A stretch of 64,000 bases of DNA from Scopulibacillus darangshiensis (GCF_004341035.1 NZ_SLXK01000009.1:1-64000); one strand, 5' to 3'. Shown: positions 17,103 through 26,795, counted from the first letter of the stretch. Notes: a model not told the origin generated them from the sequence alone. Translations and numbers: made by a program.

Positions 17103-18095
17103 ATGAAAAGAATGATGAGGGTTGGCTTACTTATAGGCGTTGTGTTTGTGCTCGCTCTGATGGCAGCGTGCAATGGCGGCGGTTCCGCCGCTTCCGAAGG
17201 GAAAAAAGATGATAAGAAAATTGTGATTGGTTTTTCGCAAATCGGTGCTGAAAGCGGATGGCGGACAGCGGAGACTAAGTCAATTAAAGAAATGGGCAAA
17301 AATGATCCAGAAATTGAACTTAAGTTTTCTGATGCACAGCAAAAGCAATCAAATCAAATTAAAGCGATTCGCTCATTTATTGCTCAAAAGGTCGATGTGA
17401 TCGCTTTGGCTCCGGTGGTTGAAACCGGGTGGGAGAAAGTTCTCAGAGAAGCAAAAAGGGCAAAAATCCCTGTGGTTTTGTTAGACCGAAGAATTAAGGT
17501 TGATGATGACTCACTATATACCACCTTTATTGGGTCTGACTTCATTGAAGAAGGCAAAAATGCAGCTAAATATCTTGCTAATTTGATCGGTCCTGATAAA
17601 AAGGTGAATATCGTTGAACTGCAAGGCACAGTCGGTGCAAGCGCCATGATTGAAAGACAAAAGGGATTTGCTGAACAGCTCAAAAAATATCCAGGTTATA
17701 AAATAAAAAAATCGGAAACGGCTGATTTTACAAGATCAAAGGGGAAAGAAGTCATGGAAGCGTTCTTAAAAGCAGATGGGAAAAACATTGATGCCGTATT
17801 CGCACATAACGATGATATGGCCATGGGTGCAATTCAGGCAATTGAGGAGTACGGACTTAAGTCCGGAAAGGATATTAAGATTGTTTCCGTTGATGGAATT
17901 AAGGATGCCTTTCAAGCAATTAAAGATGGCAAGTCAAACATAACTGTTGAATGTAATCCGCTACTCGGGCCACAGCTCGCGCAAGTAGCAAAGGAATTAC
18001 GTGATGGCAAGAAGGTAGACAAATGGATCAAATCTAAAGAGGATGTATACGAAGGTCAAAAAGCGATTGACGCCTTGCCAGATAGAAAATATTAA
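17103..18095 (+). CDS. ytfQ: Galactofuranose-type sugar-binding lipoprotein (YtfQ family)
   Basis: 330 aa. Lipoprotein signal with lipobox MAAC and Cys23. The mature protein follows E. coli YtfQ closely from memory: IGFSQIGAESGWRTAET, QQKQSNQIKAIRSFIAQ, APVVETGWEKVL, VVLLDRRI, VELQGTVGASAMIERQKGFA, DFTRSKGKEVMEAF and VFAHNDDMAMGAIQAIEEYG are nearly the same. YtfQ binds furanose forms of galactose and, less well, arabinose, so a furanose substrate is the best guess. It captures sugar for the ABC importer encoded next. GGGGG precedes the ATG, and the gap to ytfR is 99 bases. Confidence 0.92.
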   Translation: MKRMMRVGLLIGVVFVLALMAACNGGGSAASEGKKDDKKIVIGFSQIGAESGWRTAETKSIKEMGKNDPEIELKFSDAQQKQSNQIKAIRSFIAQKVDVIALAPVVETGWEKVLREAKRAKIPVVLLDRRIKVDDDSLYTTFIGSDFIEEGKNAAKYLANLIGPDKKVNIVELQGTVGASAMIERQKGFAEQLKKYPGYKIKKSETADFTRSKGKEVMEAFLKADGKNIDAVFAHNDDMAMGAIQAIEEYGLKSGKDIKIVSVDGIKDAFQAIKDGKSNITVECNPLLGPQLAQVAKELRDGKKVDKWIKSKEDVYEGQKAIDALPDRKY

Positions 18096-18194
18096 TCTTT
18101 TTAAAATAGATGATGGATCATGAAAAGGTCTGATTCGTCATTTATTTTGCCAAATAAGGGACATGTGACATTTTTAATACAAGGAGAATGAGGT

Positions 18195-19730
18195 ATGGAT
18201 ACAACAACGATTTTAAAAGCGGCGGGGGTAAGTAAGTTTTTCCCAGGTGTCAAAGCGTTGTCCAAGGTGAATTTCACATTAAGAAGGGGTGAAATTCATG
18301 CGCTAATGGGGGAAAATGGTGCCGGGAAATCAACGCTCATTAAAGTTATGACAGGTGTTCAAAAACCTAATGAAGGAACGATATTATTCAACGATAAAAG
18401 GATCTCACCGAAAACACCCCAAGAGGCGCAAAACATAGGGATTAGTACGGTTTATCAGGAAATAAACTTATGCCCAAATATTTCAGTAGCGGAAAATATT
18501 TTTATTGGAAGACTCCCGAAAAAAAACGGGAAAATTGACTGGAATACGATGAATGAACAGGCAAAACAAATTCTTGAAAGACTTCATATTCAAATTGATG
18601 TATCCCGCCTCGTCTCCTCTTACTCTATCGCTATCCAACAAATGATAGCGATCGCCCGTGCTGTTGATATGTCTTCGGGTGTATTAATACTTGATGAGCC
18701 AACCTCAAGCTTGGACAGCCGAGAAGTACAAGAATTATTTAAGATTATGAGAAAACTTAAGAATGAAGGTATGGCAATTATTTTCGTTTCCCATTTTCTT
18801 AAGCAAGTCTTTGAGATATCCGACCGTATGACGGTGTTAAGAAATGGGTTGTTGGTAGGGGAGTACAAAACCTCTGAGCTTACGCAGACTCAGCTTGTTG
18901 CCAAAATGGTAGGAGGTACATCAGTGACAAGTGAAGAACTGCCCAACAAAAGAAGGAAGCCAAGAGTGATGGAAGGCCAAACTTTCTTAAAGACTAATGG
19001 TTTAGAGAAACATGGCTCTATAGAAGCGTTTGATTTGGCTATTCGAACCGGGGAAGTGATCGGGATTGCGGGACTTCTCGGTTCCGGAAGAACTGAAATG
19101 GCTAAGCTAATTTTTGGCATTGATCAGGCTGATCAAGGCAATATCACGATAGACAATAACATGATGACATTAATGTACCCAAGAAAAGCGATTAAAAATG
19201 GCATCGCATTTTGTCCAGAGGATCGAAAAGTAGAGGGTGTTGTTGAAGATCTGACGATTCGGGAAAATATCGTGCTTGCGTTGCAGGCAAAACGCGGCTA
19301 TTTTTCATATATGCCTTTAAAAAAGCAGTGCCAGTTGGCACAGAAGTACATTGATCTGTTAAAGATTAAAACACCGAGTATGGAACAAAAAATCGGTAAT
19401 TTAAGTGGCGGAAATCAGCAAAAAGTCATTTTAGCACGGTGGCTCACCACAAATCCAAAATTACTCATTCTTGATGAGCCGACGAGAGGCATAGATATTG
19501 GTGCAAAAGGGGAGATTCGCAGAATTATCTTGTCTTTAGCGGCTGAAGGGATGACGATTTTATTAATTTCTTCAGAATTAGAAGAGCTCGTTAGGTGTTG
19601 TGACCGTGTTGTCATTCTTCGCGACCGTTCGCTAATTGGTCAATTAGAAGGGGATGGCATAACGGAAACTAAAATAATGAAATTGATAGGCGAAGGAGGT
19701 GTCAAAGCGGCAAATGAAGACATTGGTTAA
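18195..19730 (+). CDS. ytfR: Sugar ABC transporter dual-cassette ATPase (YtfR type)
   Basis: 511 aa with two ABC cassettes, as in RbsA/MglA/YtfR. The first has Walker A GENGAGKST, a degenerate signature (SIAIQQMIAIARA) and Walker B VLILDEPTSSLD. The second has a modified P-loop GLLGSGRTEM, signature LSGGNQQKVILARW and Walker B LLILDEPTRGID. It powers uptake through the YtfT/YjfF permeases. AAGGAG lies upstream of ATG 18195. Its 3' end overlaps the first permease. Confidence 0.92.
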   Translation: MDTTTILKAAGVSKFFPGVKALSKVNFTLRRGEIHALMGENGAGKSTLIKVMTGVQKPNEGTILFNDKRISPKTPQEAQNIGISTVYQEINLCPNISVAENIFIGRLPKKNGKIDWNTMNEQAKQILERLHIQIDVSRLVSSYSIAIQQMIAIARAVDMSSGVLILDEPTSSLDSREVQELFKIMRKLKNEGMAIIFVSHFLKQVFEISDRMTVLRNGLLVGEYKTSELTQTQLVAKMVGGTSVTSEELPNKRRKPRVMEGQTFLKTNGLEKHGSIEAFDLAIRTGEVIGIAGLLGSGRTEMAKLIFGIDQADQGNITIDNNMMTLMYPRKAIKNGIAFCPEDRKVEGVVEDLTIRENIVLALQAKRGYFSYMPLKKQCQLAQKYIDLLKIKTPSMEQKIGNLSGGNQQKVILARWLTTNPKLLILDEPTRGIDIGAKGEIRRIILSLAAEGMTILLISSELEELVRCCDRVVILRDRSLIGQLEGDGITETKIMKLIGEGGVKAANEDIG

Positions 19731-20709
19731 AAGGTTTGCACAATCGAAAATGTTTTGGCCTCTGATCGCACTGATATGTATTATCATCATTAACCTTATT
19801 TTAATACCAGGCTTTTTCGACATTAAGATTTATAACGGCCATTTATTTGGAAGTCCAATTGATATTTTAAATCGTATGACACCTCTTCTCATCATTTCGT
19901 TAGGCATGACATTGGTCATCGCGAAGGAGGGTATCGATATTTCAGTCGGTTCAGTTCTAGCTATATCAGCAACAACCGCAGCGACGCTTATCCAAAGCCA
20001 TTCGATTTTCATAGCATTACTTGCAGCAATAGGGGTTGGGGTGCTTTGTGGCATTTGGAATGGGGTGCTTGTCGCATATATAGGTGTTAACCCTATGGTA
20101 GGTACACTTATATTAATGACTGTAGGCCGTGGCATTGCTCAACTTATTTCAAATGGCCAAATCATAACAGTTCACAGTAAAGCCTATCATTTTATAGGTG
20201 CAGGGTATTTATTGGGATTTCCTTTTTCGGTATTTGTTGCAGTCGTTTGTTTTATTCTGTTGTATTTTCTCATGAGGAAAACCGCAATGGGGCTTTTCTT
20301 GGAAGCGGTAGGGGGAAATCAAACATCAAGCAGGTTCGCAGGCATCAATGTTAAAAAAATAATGTTCATTGTCTATGTCGTTAGCGGGATTTGTGCTGCC
20401 ATTGCCGGTATTCTTATTAGCTCAAATGTAAATAGTGCCGATGCAAACAATGCGGGATTATGGATTGAGCTTGACGCTATTCTTGCAGTCGTAATAGGTG
20501 GAACGTCGATGAGCGGTGGGAGGTTTTATCTTGGTGGTACCGTTGTTGCTGCACTATTTATTCAGACAATAACAACAACAATCTACACCATGGGTATACC
20601 TCCGGAAACGGTGATGGTCGCCAAAGCGGTTATTGTCATCATTGTTTGCCTTCTTCAATCCAATGCGTTCAGGGAAATGTTTATGCGTAAGAAGGCGGTC
20701 GAGGTATGA
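19714..20709 (+). CDS. ytfT: Sugar ABC transporter permease (YtfT type)
   Basis: 331 aa, BPD_transp_2 family with about eight to ten membrane helices. The family motif GIDISVGSVLAISATTAA follows the SLGMTLVIA helix, and a late GGTSMSGGRFYLGGTVV loop is typical. I choose ATG 19714, although the AAGGAGG site is rather far (about 14 bases). A GTG at 19699 would overlap that site. The start overlaps ytfR and the end overlaps yjfF by ATGA. Confidence 0.88.
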   Translation: MKTLVKRFAQSKMFWPLIALICIIIINLILIPGFFDIKIYNGHLFGSPIDILNRMTPLLIISLGMTLVIAKEGIDISVGSVLAISATTAATLIQSHSIFIALLAAIGVGVLCGIWNGVLVAYIGVNPMVGTLILMTVGRGIAQLISNGQIITVHSKAYHFIGAGYLLGFPFSVFVAVVCFILLYFLMRKTAMGLFLEAVGGNQTSSRFAGINVKKIMFIVYVVSGICAAIAGILISSNVNSADANNAGLWIELDAILAVVIGGTSMSGGRFYLGGTVVAALFIQTITTTIYTMGIPPETVMVAKAVIVIIVCLLQSNAFREMFMRKKAVEV

Positions 20710-21734
20710 AAATAAAATTTCAAATTGGTGGAAACAACATTACGATTCTTGCAACATTGCTTTTATTTATTGTTTTGTTTGGAAGCGGCTCGATTCTTTA
20801 TGAGGGTTTCTTTTCTTTGCAGGTCTTTTTAAATTTGTTCATTGACAATGCCTATTTAATCATTGTTGCAACTGGCCTTGCTTTTGTCATTATTACTGGA
20901 GGTATTGATCTCTCTGTAGGGGCAATGGTGGCACTGGTCAGTACAATTATTGCTTTCCTCTTAAAGCAAGGGGTAAACCCTTATCTTGTCATCATTTTTG
21001 TGCTTATTATTGGGGTTTTATTCGGCTTTGCCCAGGGTTTTCTTATTACTCGTTTTCACCTCCATCCCTGGATTGTGACATTGGCAGGCATGTTTTTTGC
21101 TAGGGGATCAGCGCAATTAATTAGTACAGATAACATCGCGGTTAATAATAAGTTATTTTTAAAGTTTTCCGAGATTATAATCCCCTTTCCAGGTGGCAGT
21201 TTCTTGTCTATAGGTGCAGTTGCAGCAATCATCATTGTTGTCGCTGGAGTATATGTTGCGAAGTTTACGTCATTTGGAAGAAATGTCTACGCTTTAGGCG
21301 GGAATGAACGGTCAAGTTTGTTGATGGGTCTACCTGTAAGGAGAACGAAAGTCATGGTTTATATGCTAAGCGGCTTTTGTTCCGCGTTAGCGGGTATTGT
21401 CTTTACGGTTTACACCTTATCCGGTTTTGCTATGCATTTATTAGGCATGGAAATGGATGCGATTGCAGCATGTGTCATTGGCGGCATTTTATTAACAGGA
21501 GGTTATGGTCATATCATAGGACCATTGCTTGGCACATTAAGCACTGGGGTTATTCAAACGATTATTACTTTTCAAGGGACGCTTAGCTCCTGGTGGACAA
21601 AAATTGTCATTGGCCTATTATTATGCCTCTTTATTGTCCTTCAGAAATTGATAGTGACGGGGAAATTCAAGTATAGAAGCACAAAGGTGAGTAGGAAAGA
21701 GGAAATCAAGGCGGAAAAGCGATCAAGTATATAA
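20706..21734 (+). CDS. yjfF: Sugar ABC transporter permease (YjfF type)
   Basis: 342 aa, second BPD_transp_2 permease of the importer, with GGIDLSVGAMVALVSTIIAF, FHLHPWIVTLAGMFFARG and IGGILLTGGYGHIIGPLLGT. The basic, charged tail is cytoplasmic. It is translationally coupled to ytfT. The order binding protein, ATPase, permease, permease matches the E. coli ytfQRT-yjfF operon. Confidence 0.9.
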   Translation: MKIKFQIGGNNITILATLLLFIVLFGSGSILYEGFFSLQVFLNLFIDNAYLIIVATGLAFVIITGGIDLSVGAMVALVSTIIAFLLKQGVNPYLVIIFVLIIGVLFGFAQGFLITRFHLHPWIVTLAGMFFARGSAQLISTDNIAVNNKLFLKFSEIIIPFPGGSFLSIGAVAAIIIVVAGVYVAKFTSFGRNVYALGGNERSSLLMGLPVRRTKVMVYMLSGFCSALAGIVFTVYTLSGFAMHLLGMEMDAIAACVIGGILLTGGYGHIIGPLLGTLSTGVIQTIITFQGTLSSWWTKIVIGLLLCLFIVLQKLIVTGKFKYRSTKVSRKEEIKAEKRSSI

Positions 21735-21769
21735 ATGCTTGAGGGTTGTTTTCTATTAAAGGAGGTGAT

Positions 21770-21793
21770 GTGAGCTGTCAAACTAGAAGTTAG
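21770..21793 (+). other. Possible 7-codon leader ORF with consensus Shine-Dalgarno
   Basis: AAAGGAGGTGAT, the full anti-16S consensus, stands at about 21758-21769. It is followed by GTG AGC TGT CAA ACT AGA AGT TAG. The next in-frame codon is another GTG, then the true glycosidase start at 21836 with its own AGAGGAGG. This may be a leader peptide or a relic of an older start; the spacing of only about four bases argues against efficient use. Confidence 0.25.
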
Positions 21794-21835
21794 GTGAGTT
21801 GTAAAAATAAAGACAAAAAACAGAGGAGGATGTCA

Positions 21836-24646
21836 ATGTGTCATAAAAAATCACTTTCAATTTTTATGTTAATCGTACTTGTTGTGATGCAAATCATTGG
21901 GGGACTGCCAAATCGTACGATTGCAGAAGAAAACGGCAATGATTCCGAACCAATGCATGGCTTGAAAGCCGAATATTATACAAGTTCGGCGGACGGTGCT
22001 TTTGATTTCGATCAATTAAAGAAAACAGTTGTAGATCCGAATCTTGATTTTGCGGATTTAAATCCAACGTTTAAATCCCTTGCTAATCAAGAGGATAATG
22101 TCACCGTTCGCTGGACGGGAAAAATTCAGCCGAAATACAATGAAGACTACACCTTTCATATGATTGGTGACAATGGTTTTCGATTGTGGGTGAATGGAAA
22201 GCTTATCATTGATCACTGGGTTGATGATTGGGAGAAAGAACAAACAAGTCAGCCTATTTCATTAGAAGCAGGGAAGAAATACAGCATTAAGGTTGAGTAT
22301 TTTGAACACTTTGGGGGAGCCAACCTGCATCTGAGTTGGTCAAGTGCAAGTCAACCTAAGGAAATCGTTCCTTGGAGTGCTTTTTACCTTCCCGAAGATT
22401 TCCATTATGCCGGCCCGGTATCTTCAGAGGTTAATAAGAATGGAGACATTGTAGTGTTAGACTTCCCTAAAGATCTGAAGCCATTACCGGAAGATGCTGC
22501 TGATCATTTTAAATTGATGGGCAGAAGTGTTCCGGTTAAGGCTGCTACATTGAAAAAGGGTGATCCATCGACAGTCATCCTGCGTTTAAACTACGCTGTT
22601 ACGAAGCCAACTAAGAATGTTAGGGTGATTTATGACGGAGAGTCGAGTATTACCTATAAAGATGGAAACGAATTGCCTTATTTTAATACGTTTGCGGTAA
22701 ACCATTCAACATATATTATCTCGTCACAGTGGGCAAAGGATGTGTCGAAGGATCATCCACTGAATGAATATCCTCGCCCGCAGATGAAGCGTGGTCAGTG
22801 GATGAACCTGAATGGGGAGTGGCAATTTGAAGCAGCTTCTGAGGGTGATTCAGTCCCAACGGGAAAAAAATTAAATGGAAAAATTCTTGTACCATTCCCG
22901 GTTGAGTCGAGATTATCTGGTGTTGAAAAAGATATCGACCGTATGTGGTACAAGCGTCAATTTGATATTCCGAAGGGTTGGAATGGTCAGCAAGTTCTGT
23001 TACATTTCGGGGCTGTTGATTGGCAAGCAACCGTCTTTATAAATGGTCATGAAGTTGGTGCTCATAAGGGCGGCTATGATTCATTTACTTTTGATATTAC
23101 GAAGTATCTCAGAAAGGGTAACAATGAGTTGATTGTTGGAGTCAGTGATGTGACAACTGAAGATCATGCCATTGGAAAGCAAAGAGAGAATCCGGGAGGT
23201 ATTTTCTACACGTCTGTATCAGGAATATGGCAGACGGTGTGGCTGGAAGACGTGTCTAAGGCACATATGTCTGAACTAAAAATGAAGCCTGATATTCACA
23301 ACAATGTTTTAAAATTATCCGTCTTGGGACAGAACCTTGATGGAAAAACGGTGAAAGCTACTGCGTATATGAATGGTAAAGCGGTGGGCACTGTCAGTGG
23401 AAAAGCAGGGGATGAAATAAAGGTCCCAGTGCCTAATGCGAAATTATGGTCACCGAGTGAGCCTGTCTTATATGACCTCAAGGTAAAATTGAAGGATGGT
23501 TCCAAAACAGTGGACAAGGTCAGCAGCTATTTCGGCATGAGGGAAATCAAACTGGGTAAGGTTGGCGGAAAAATACGTCCAATGGTTAACGGTAAGTTTG
23601 TCTTCCAAATGGGGCCGCTTGATCAAGGCTTCTGGCCGGCTGGTATTTATACAGCTCCGACGGATGAAGCATTAAAATTCGATATTCTGAAGACTAAGCA
23701 GTTGGGATATAATATGATCCGTAAGCATGTGAAGATAGAACCTCAACGTTGGTATTACTGGGCTGACAAATTAGGTATTTTGGTTTGGCAAGATATGCCG
23801 AGCATGTTTAACGCCAATGCGGAAGCCGAGGCGAATAAACAATTCAAAACGGAAATGCAGCAAATGGTGAACGAGCACTTCAATCATCCTTCCATCACAC
23901 AATGGACTGTCTTTAATGAAGGATGGGGCCAGCATGACACGAAAGCATTGACCGATATGGTGGAAGCCATGGATCCGACGCGTCTCGTTAACAATTCCAG
24001 TGGCTATAACGTCGGTACTGCCACCGATAGTGGAACAGGCGATGTTATCGATCCCCATTGTTATGTAGGGCCATGTGGGCCGGCACCGAGTTCAACACGG
24101 ATGGCTGTTGTCGGTGAATTTGGCGGACTTGGTTTGGCGATTCCTGGCCATATGTGGGCTACCGAATCAGGCTTTTCCTACGACAGCCAGCAGGACCAAA
24201 AGGAATTAACGAATAATTATGTGGAATTAATAGAAAAGGCCAAGGAATTTAAGGCAGATCCAGGTGTTAGCGGTGCAGTTTACACCCAAACCACGGATGT
24301 CGAAGGTGAACACAATGGATTATTGACTTATGATCGTAAAGTGTTAAAGATGGATTTGAAAAAGGTACGTAAAGTGAATGAAGAATTAACGGATACAACA
24401 AGTATTTCATCTATTCGTTACCTCGTGACAAGGTATCAGAAATACGGACAAATCAAACATGGATTGGCCAAACAGTTGATAAATAGCCTTAAACAGGCAC
24501 AGCGTCACCTAGACAAAGGAAAGAAAAACTTGGCAATAAAAAGTATGAAAAACTTTGATAAACATCTCAATAAGAACAATGGTATCTCGAAAACGGTCCA
24601 AGATGTATTAAATGTCGATTCGAACTTGTTAATTGAGAAGTGGTAA
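21836..24646 (+). CDS. Secreted PA14-GH2 glycoside hydrolase
   Basis: 936 aa. A signal peptide occupies about residues 1-30, without a lipobox. A PA14 domain (about 42-185; GLKAEYYTSS, VRWTGKIQP, GDNGFRLWVNGKLIIDHW) probably binds carbohydrate. Then come GH2 sugar-binding, immunoglobulin-like and TIM-barrel domains (about 320-850). Candidate acid/base Glu695 is in WTVFNEGWG and candidate nucleophile Glu761 in VVGEFGG. The last ~80 residues are a basic helical region that may bind the cell wall. GH2 includes beta-galactosidases, glucuronidases and beta-galactofuranosidases. Because it ends the YtfQ-type operon, release of galactofuranose or arabinofuranose from an external glycan is plausible but unproven. 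The start is set by AGAGGAGG before ATG 21836. Confidence 0.85.
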   Translation: MCHKKSLSIFMLIVLVVMQIIGGLPNRTIAEENGNDSEPMHGLKAEYYTSSADGAFDFDQLKKTVVDPNLDFADLNPTFKSLANQEDNVTVRWTGKIQPKYNEDYTFHMIGDNGFRLWVNGKLIIDHWVDDWEKEQTSQPISLEAGKKYSIKVEYFEHFGGANLHLSWSSASQPKEIVPWSAFYLPEDFHYAGPVSSEVNKNGDIVVLDFPKDLKPLPEDAADHFKLMGRSVPVKAATLKKGDPSTVILRLNYAVTKPTKNVRVIYDGESSITYKDGNELPYFNTFAVNHSTYIISSQWAKDVSKDHPLNEYPRPQMKRGQWMNLNGEWQFEAASEGDSVPTGKKLNGKILVPFPVESRLSGVEKDIDRMWYKRQFDIPKGWNGQQVLLHFGAVDWQATVFINGHEVGAHKGGYDSFTFDITKYLRKGNNELIVGVSDVTTEDHAIGKQRENPGGIFYTSVSGIWQTVWLEDVSKAHMSELKMKPDIHNNVLKLSVLGQNLDGKTVKATAYMNGKAVGTVSGKAGDEIKVPVPNAKLWSPSEPVLYDLKVKLKDGSKTVDKVSSYFGMREIKLGKVGGKIRPMVNGKFVFQMGPLDQGFWPAGIYTAPTDEALKFDILKTKQLGYNMIRKHVKIEPQRWYYWADKLGILVWQDMPSMFNANAEAEANKQFKTEMQQMVNEHFNHPSITQWTVFNEGWGQHDTKALTDMVEAMDPTRLVNNSSGYNVGTATDSGTGDVIDPHCYVGPCGPAPSSTRMAVVGEFGGLGLAIPGHMWATESGFSYDSQQDQKELTNNYVELIEKAKEFKADPGVSGAVYTQTTDVEGEHNGLLTYDRKVLKMDLKKVRKVNEELTDTTSISSIRYLVTRYQKYGQIKHGLAKQLINSLKQAQRHLDKGKKNLAIKSMKNFDKHLNKNNGISKTVQDVLNVDSNLLIEKW

Positions 24647-24674
24647 TGAAGGAAATCCTAACAACCAAATGTAA

Positions 24675-24705
24675 AGCTCCTAACTGTTTAAAATAGACTA
24701 GGAGC
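24675..24705. other. Inverted repeat GCTCCTA/TAGGAGC
   Basis: A perfect 7-bp inverted repeat with a 17-base loop between the glycosidase stop and the terminator. No T-tract follows it. Confidence 0.4.
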
Positions 24706-24710
24706 GATGT

Positions 24711-24756
24711 CACCGCCTGGCTACTGTTGAATATGAGAGTCAGGTGGTTCTTTTTG
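24711..24756 (+). terminator. Terminator of the furanose operon
   Basis: ACCGCCTGGCT (24712-24722) pairs with AGTCAGGTGGT (24738-24748), with G-U pairs, followed by TCTTTTT. Confidence 0.75.
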
Positions 24757-24990
24757 GTGGTTACATCTCATTATTGGGGAGTTCCATTTATGAGGAACGC
24801 CAAACGCTGTGTATGGCCTTTATTAGTTGCAAAGGTTTATCAACATATCGAAAGAATAAAGAGGACCGGCTATTTAAGTAGGATTCGGAATGATTCATGA
24901 TTTGGATAATTCCAATAAAGGGATTTTAATTATTATGTTGAATTCTGAAAGTATAGGTAAAGTATTGAAGTTAATTTAGGGAGGAATTAA
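24757..24990. other. Intergenic region with no recognisable gene
   Basis: About 230 bases between the furanose operon terminator and the OLD-family gene. Short open frames exist on both strands but none has a ribosome binding site or a family I recognise. The end becomes AT-rich (ATTTTAATTATTATG), which could hold the promoter of the OLD gene. GGGAGG at 24980-24985 is that gene's ribosome binding site. Confidence 0.5.
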
Positions 24991-26724
24991 ATGAAGCTTA
25001 AAAAATTGATTGTTAAAAACTTTCGAGGACTAAAAGGGGACCAAAATGTCATTGATTTTGAAAACTCTGATATCATTTTTCTGATTGGAAAAAACAATAA
25101 TGGTAAGTCTACTTTCTTACATGCATATAACTTTTTTGTAGAGCCGAAGACCAAAGCGGTTTTGTCCGATTTCTGTAATAAGGATAATTCTGTTCCAATT
25201 GAAATTAGTGGAATATTTGTTGTGGAAAAAGATGATGAGAAGGATAAAACACTACAAAAAAATGACCCTGATTGGATAAATAAATGGGTTGATGAAGAAG
25301 GCTTTATTAAAATCAAAAAGGTTTGGTCGAATGAAAGCGAGGAAGGGAAAAAGGAAACCTTTAATCCTAGTACCAAGGAATTTGAAGAAGGTGGTTTTGG
25401 TGGCTTTGATACCTTACTAAAAAGGTATGCTCCAACTGCGATATATATAAATGCCATATCAGACCCTCAGGAACTTGAAAAACAAATCAATGATATAATA
25501 ACCAAAAACCATATAAAAAAGCTTGAAACTCAGTATTCAGATAAATACACAAGTATTATAGAAAGCTTAAATGAATTAAAAAATGAAATATCTAAATCTG
25601 ATGATATCAATGACATTAATGAAAAAATGAACGGTTTCTTTTCTAATATTTTCCCTAAACTTAAACTAGAAATTTATTCAATTCCAGATTCCGGCATAGA
25701 TATATCTAAGACTTTAAAATCAACACATGGCCTTAGCGTTACAGAGCTGGAAGTATTAGAAAATGTGTATGACTTAAAAAATAATGGTCATGGCGTAATG
25801 AGACAAGCTTTCTTTAGTTTTCTATCAACATTAGGGGCGAACTTAAACGAAAAACGGAAAGAGTATCTAATTCTTTTTGAAGAACCGGAATTATACCTAC
25901 ATCCCGAAGCTATCTTTTCCTTACGTGACCAGTTGTATAAATTAGCACAAAATAGTCCCTTTCAAATCCTTTGTGCGACTCATTCTTCTTTAATGATTGA
26001 TACGTCTAAACCACATTCTTCATTAGTTAGATTAGCAAAAGAGAGCAATAGAAATACTAAGACGTACCAGGTAGAATTTGATATTTTTGAAGGTGAAGAA
26101 AAAAGCCAATTACAAATGATAAATAGATTCAATCCGCATATTTGCGAATGTTTTTTTGCAGAAGAGGTAGTCCTAGTAGAAGGTGATACAGAAGCGATCA
26201 TCTATCGTGAATTAATTGAACGGTTTTTTAAAGACCAAAAAGATGTATTTGTTCTTAATACCGGTTCAAAAGCAAATATGGTTTTTTATCAAAAAATATT
26301 AACGCACTTTGGAATTAAGCATATTATTGTACATGATGCCGATTCGCCAACATATTTAACGAAAGATAATAAAGAAAAAATTAATGCAATGTGGACTTAT
26401 AACAATAGCATATGGGACCAAATAAATAGTTCTAATAATGAAATCCAAGATATTTCTAGAAGGTATGTCCACATTAGTAACTTTGAAGAGGCTCATGGTT
26501 ATAAGGAAAATAAATCTAAGGGTAAACCTTTAAGTGCATACGAGTTTTCCAAAAGTATACCGTATGAGTCCAATCTTCCATGTATTAAGTTTTTGAAAGA
26601 TCTTTTTTCAGACTCACAAATAAATCATACTCAAGAAGAAGTTGAGTCTGTTTATGGTGATATTAAGAATGTAGATGTGGAAAAAGAAAAAGTCCCAACT
26701 AAATTTCACCATTCTCAGGTATAA
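24991..26724 (+). CDS. OLD-family ATP-dependent endonuclease (AAA + TOPRIM)
   Basis: 577 aa. The N-terminal SMC/ABC-type ATPase has LIVKNFRGLKG, Walker A GKNNNGKST and, after a charged and partly helical insert, a Walker B/signature region ILFEEPELYLHPE. The C-terminal TOPRIM nuclease domain shows VVLVEGDTEAIIY with its catalytic Glu and the DxD motif in IIVHDADSPT. OLD nucleases act in phage or plasmid defence; some (GajA) pair with a UvrD-like helicase, but no helicase gene follows here. That makes it a stand-alone (class 1-like) member. The gene is visibly more AT-rich than its neighbours, suggesting horizontal transfer. GGGAGG lies upstream of the ATG. Confidence 0.88.
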   Translation: MKLKKLIVKNFRGLKGDQNVIDFENSDIIFLIGKNNNGKSTFLHAYNFFVEPKTKAVLSDFCNKDNSVPIEISGIFVVEKDDEKDKTLQKNDPDWINKWVDEEGFIKIKKVWSNESEEGKKETFNPSTKEFEEGGFGGFDTLLKRYAPTAIYINAISDPQELEKQINDIITKNHIKKLETQYSDKYTSIIESLNELKNEISKSDDINDINEKMNGFFSNIFPKLKLEIYSIPDSGIDISKTLKSTHGLSVTELEVLENVYDLKNNGHGVMRQAFFSFLSTLGANLNEKRKEYLILFEEPELYLHPEAIFSLRDQLYKLAQNSPFQILCATHSSLMIDTSKPHSSLVRLAKESNRNTKTYQVEFDIFEGEEKSQLQMINRFNPHICECFFAEEVVLVEGDTEAIIYRELIERFFKDQKDVFVLNTGSKANMVFYQKILTHFGIKHIIVHDADSPTYLTKDNKEKINAMWTYNNSIWDQINSSNNEIQDISRRYVHISNFEEAHGYKENKSKGKPLSAYEFSKSIPYESNLPCIKFLKDLFSDSQINHTQEEVESVYGDIKNVDVEKEKVPTKFHHSQV

Positions 26725-26795
26725 CAATACTTGGGATTAACACTTTTATAAGATGCTTTGGGGTACATTTCCATTATTCATATGTGAATGGATTT

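Noticed and set aside
24991-26724. Gabija (GajA-GajB) defence system
   Set aside because: The nuclease resembles GajA in domain order, but no UvrD-like helicase gene follows or precedes it.
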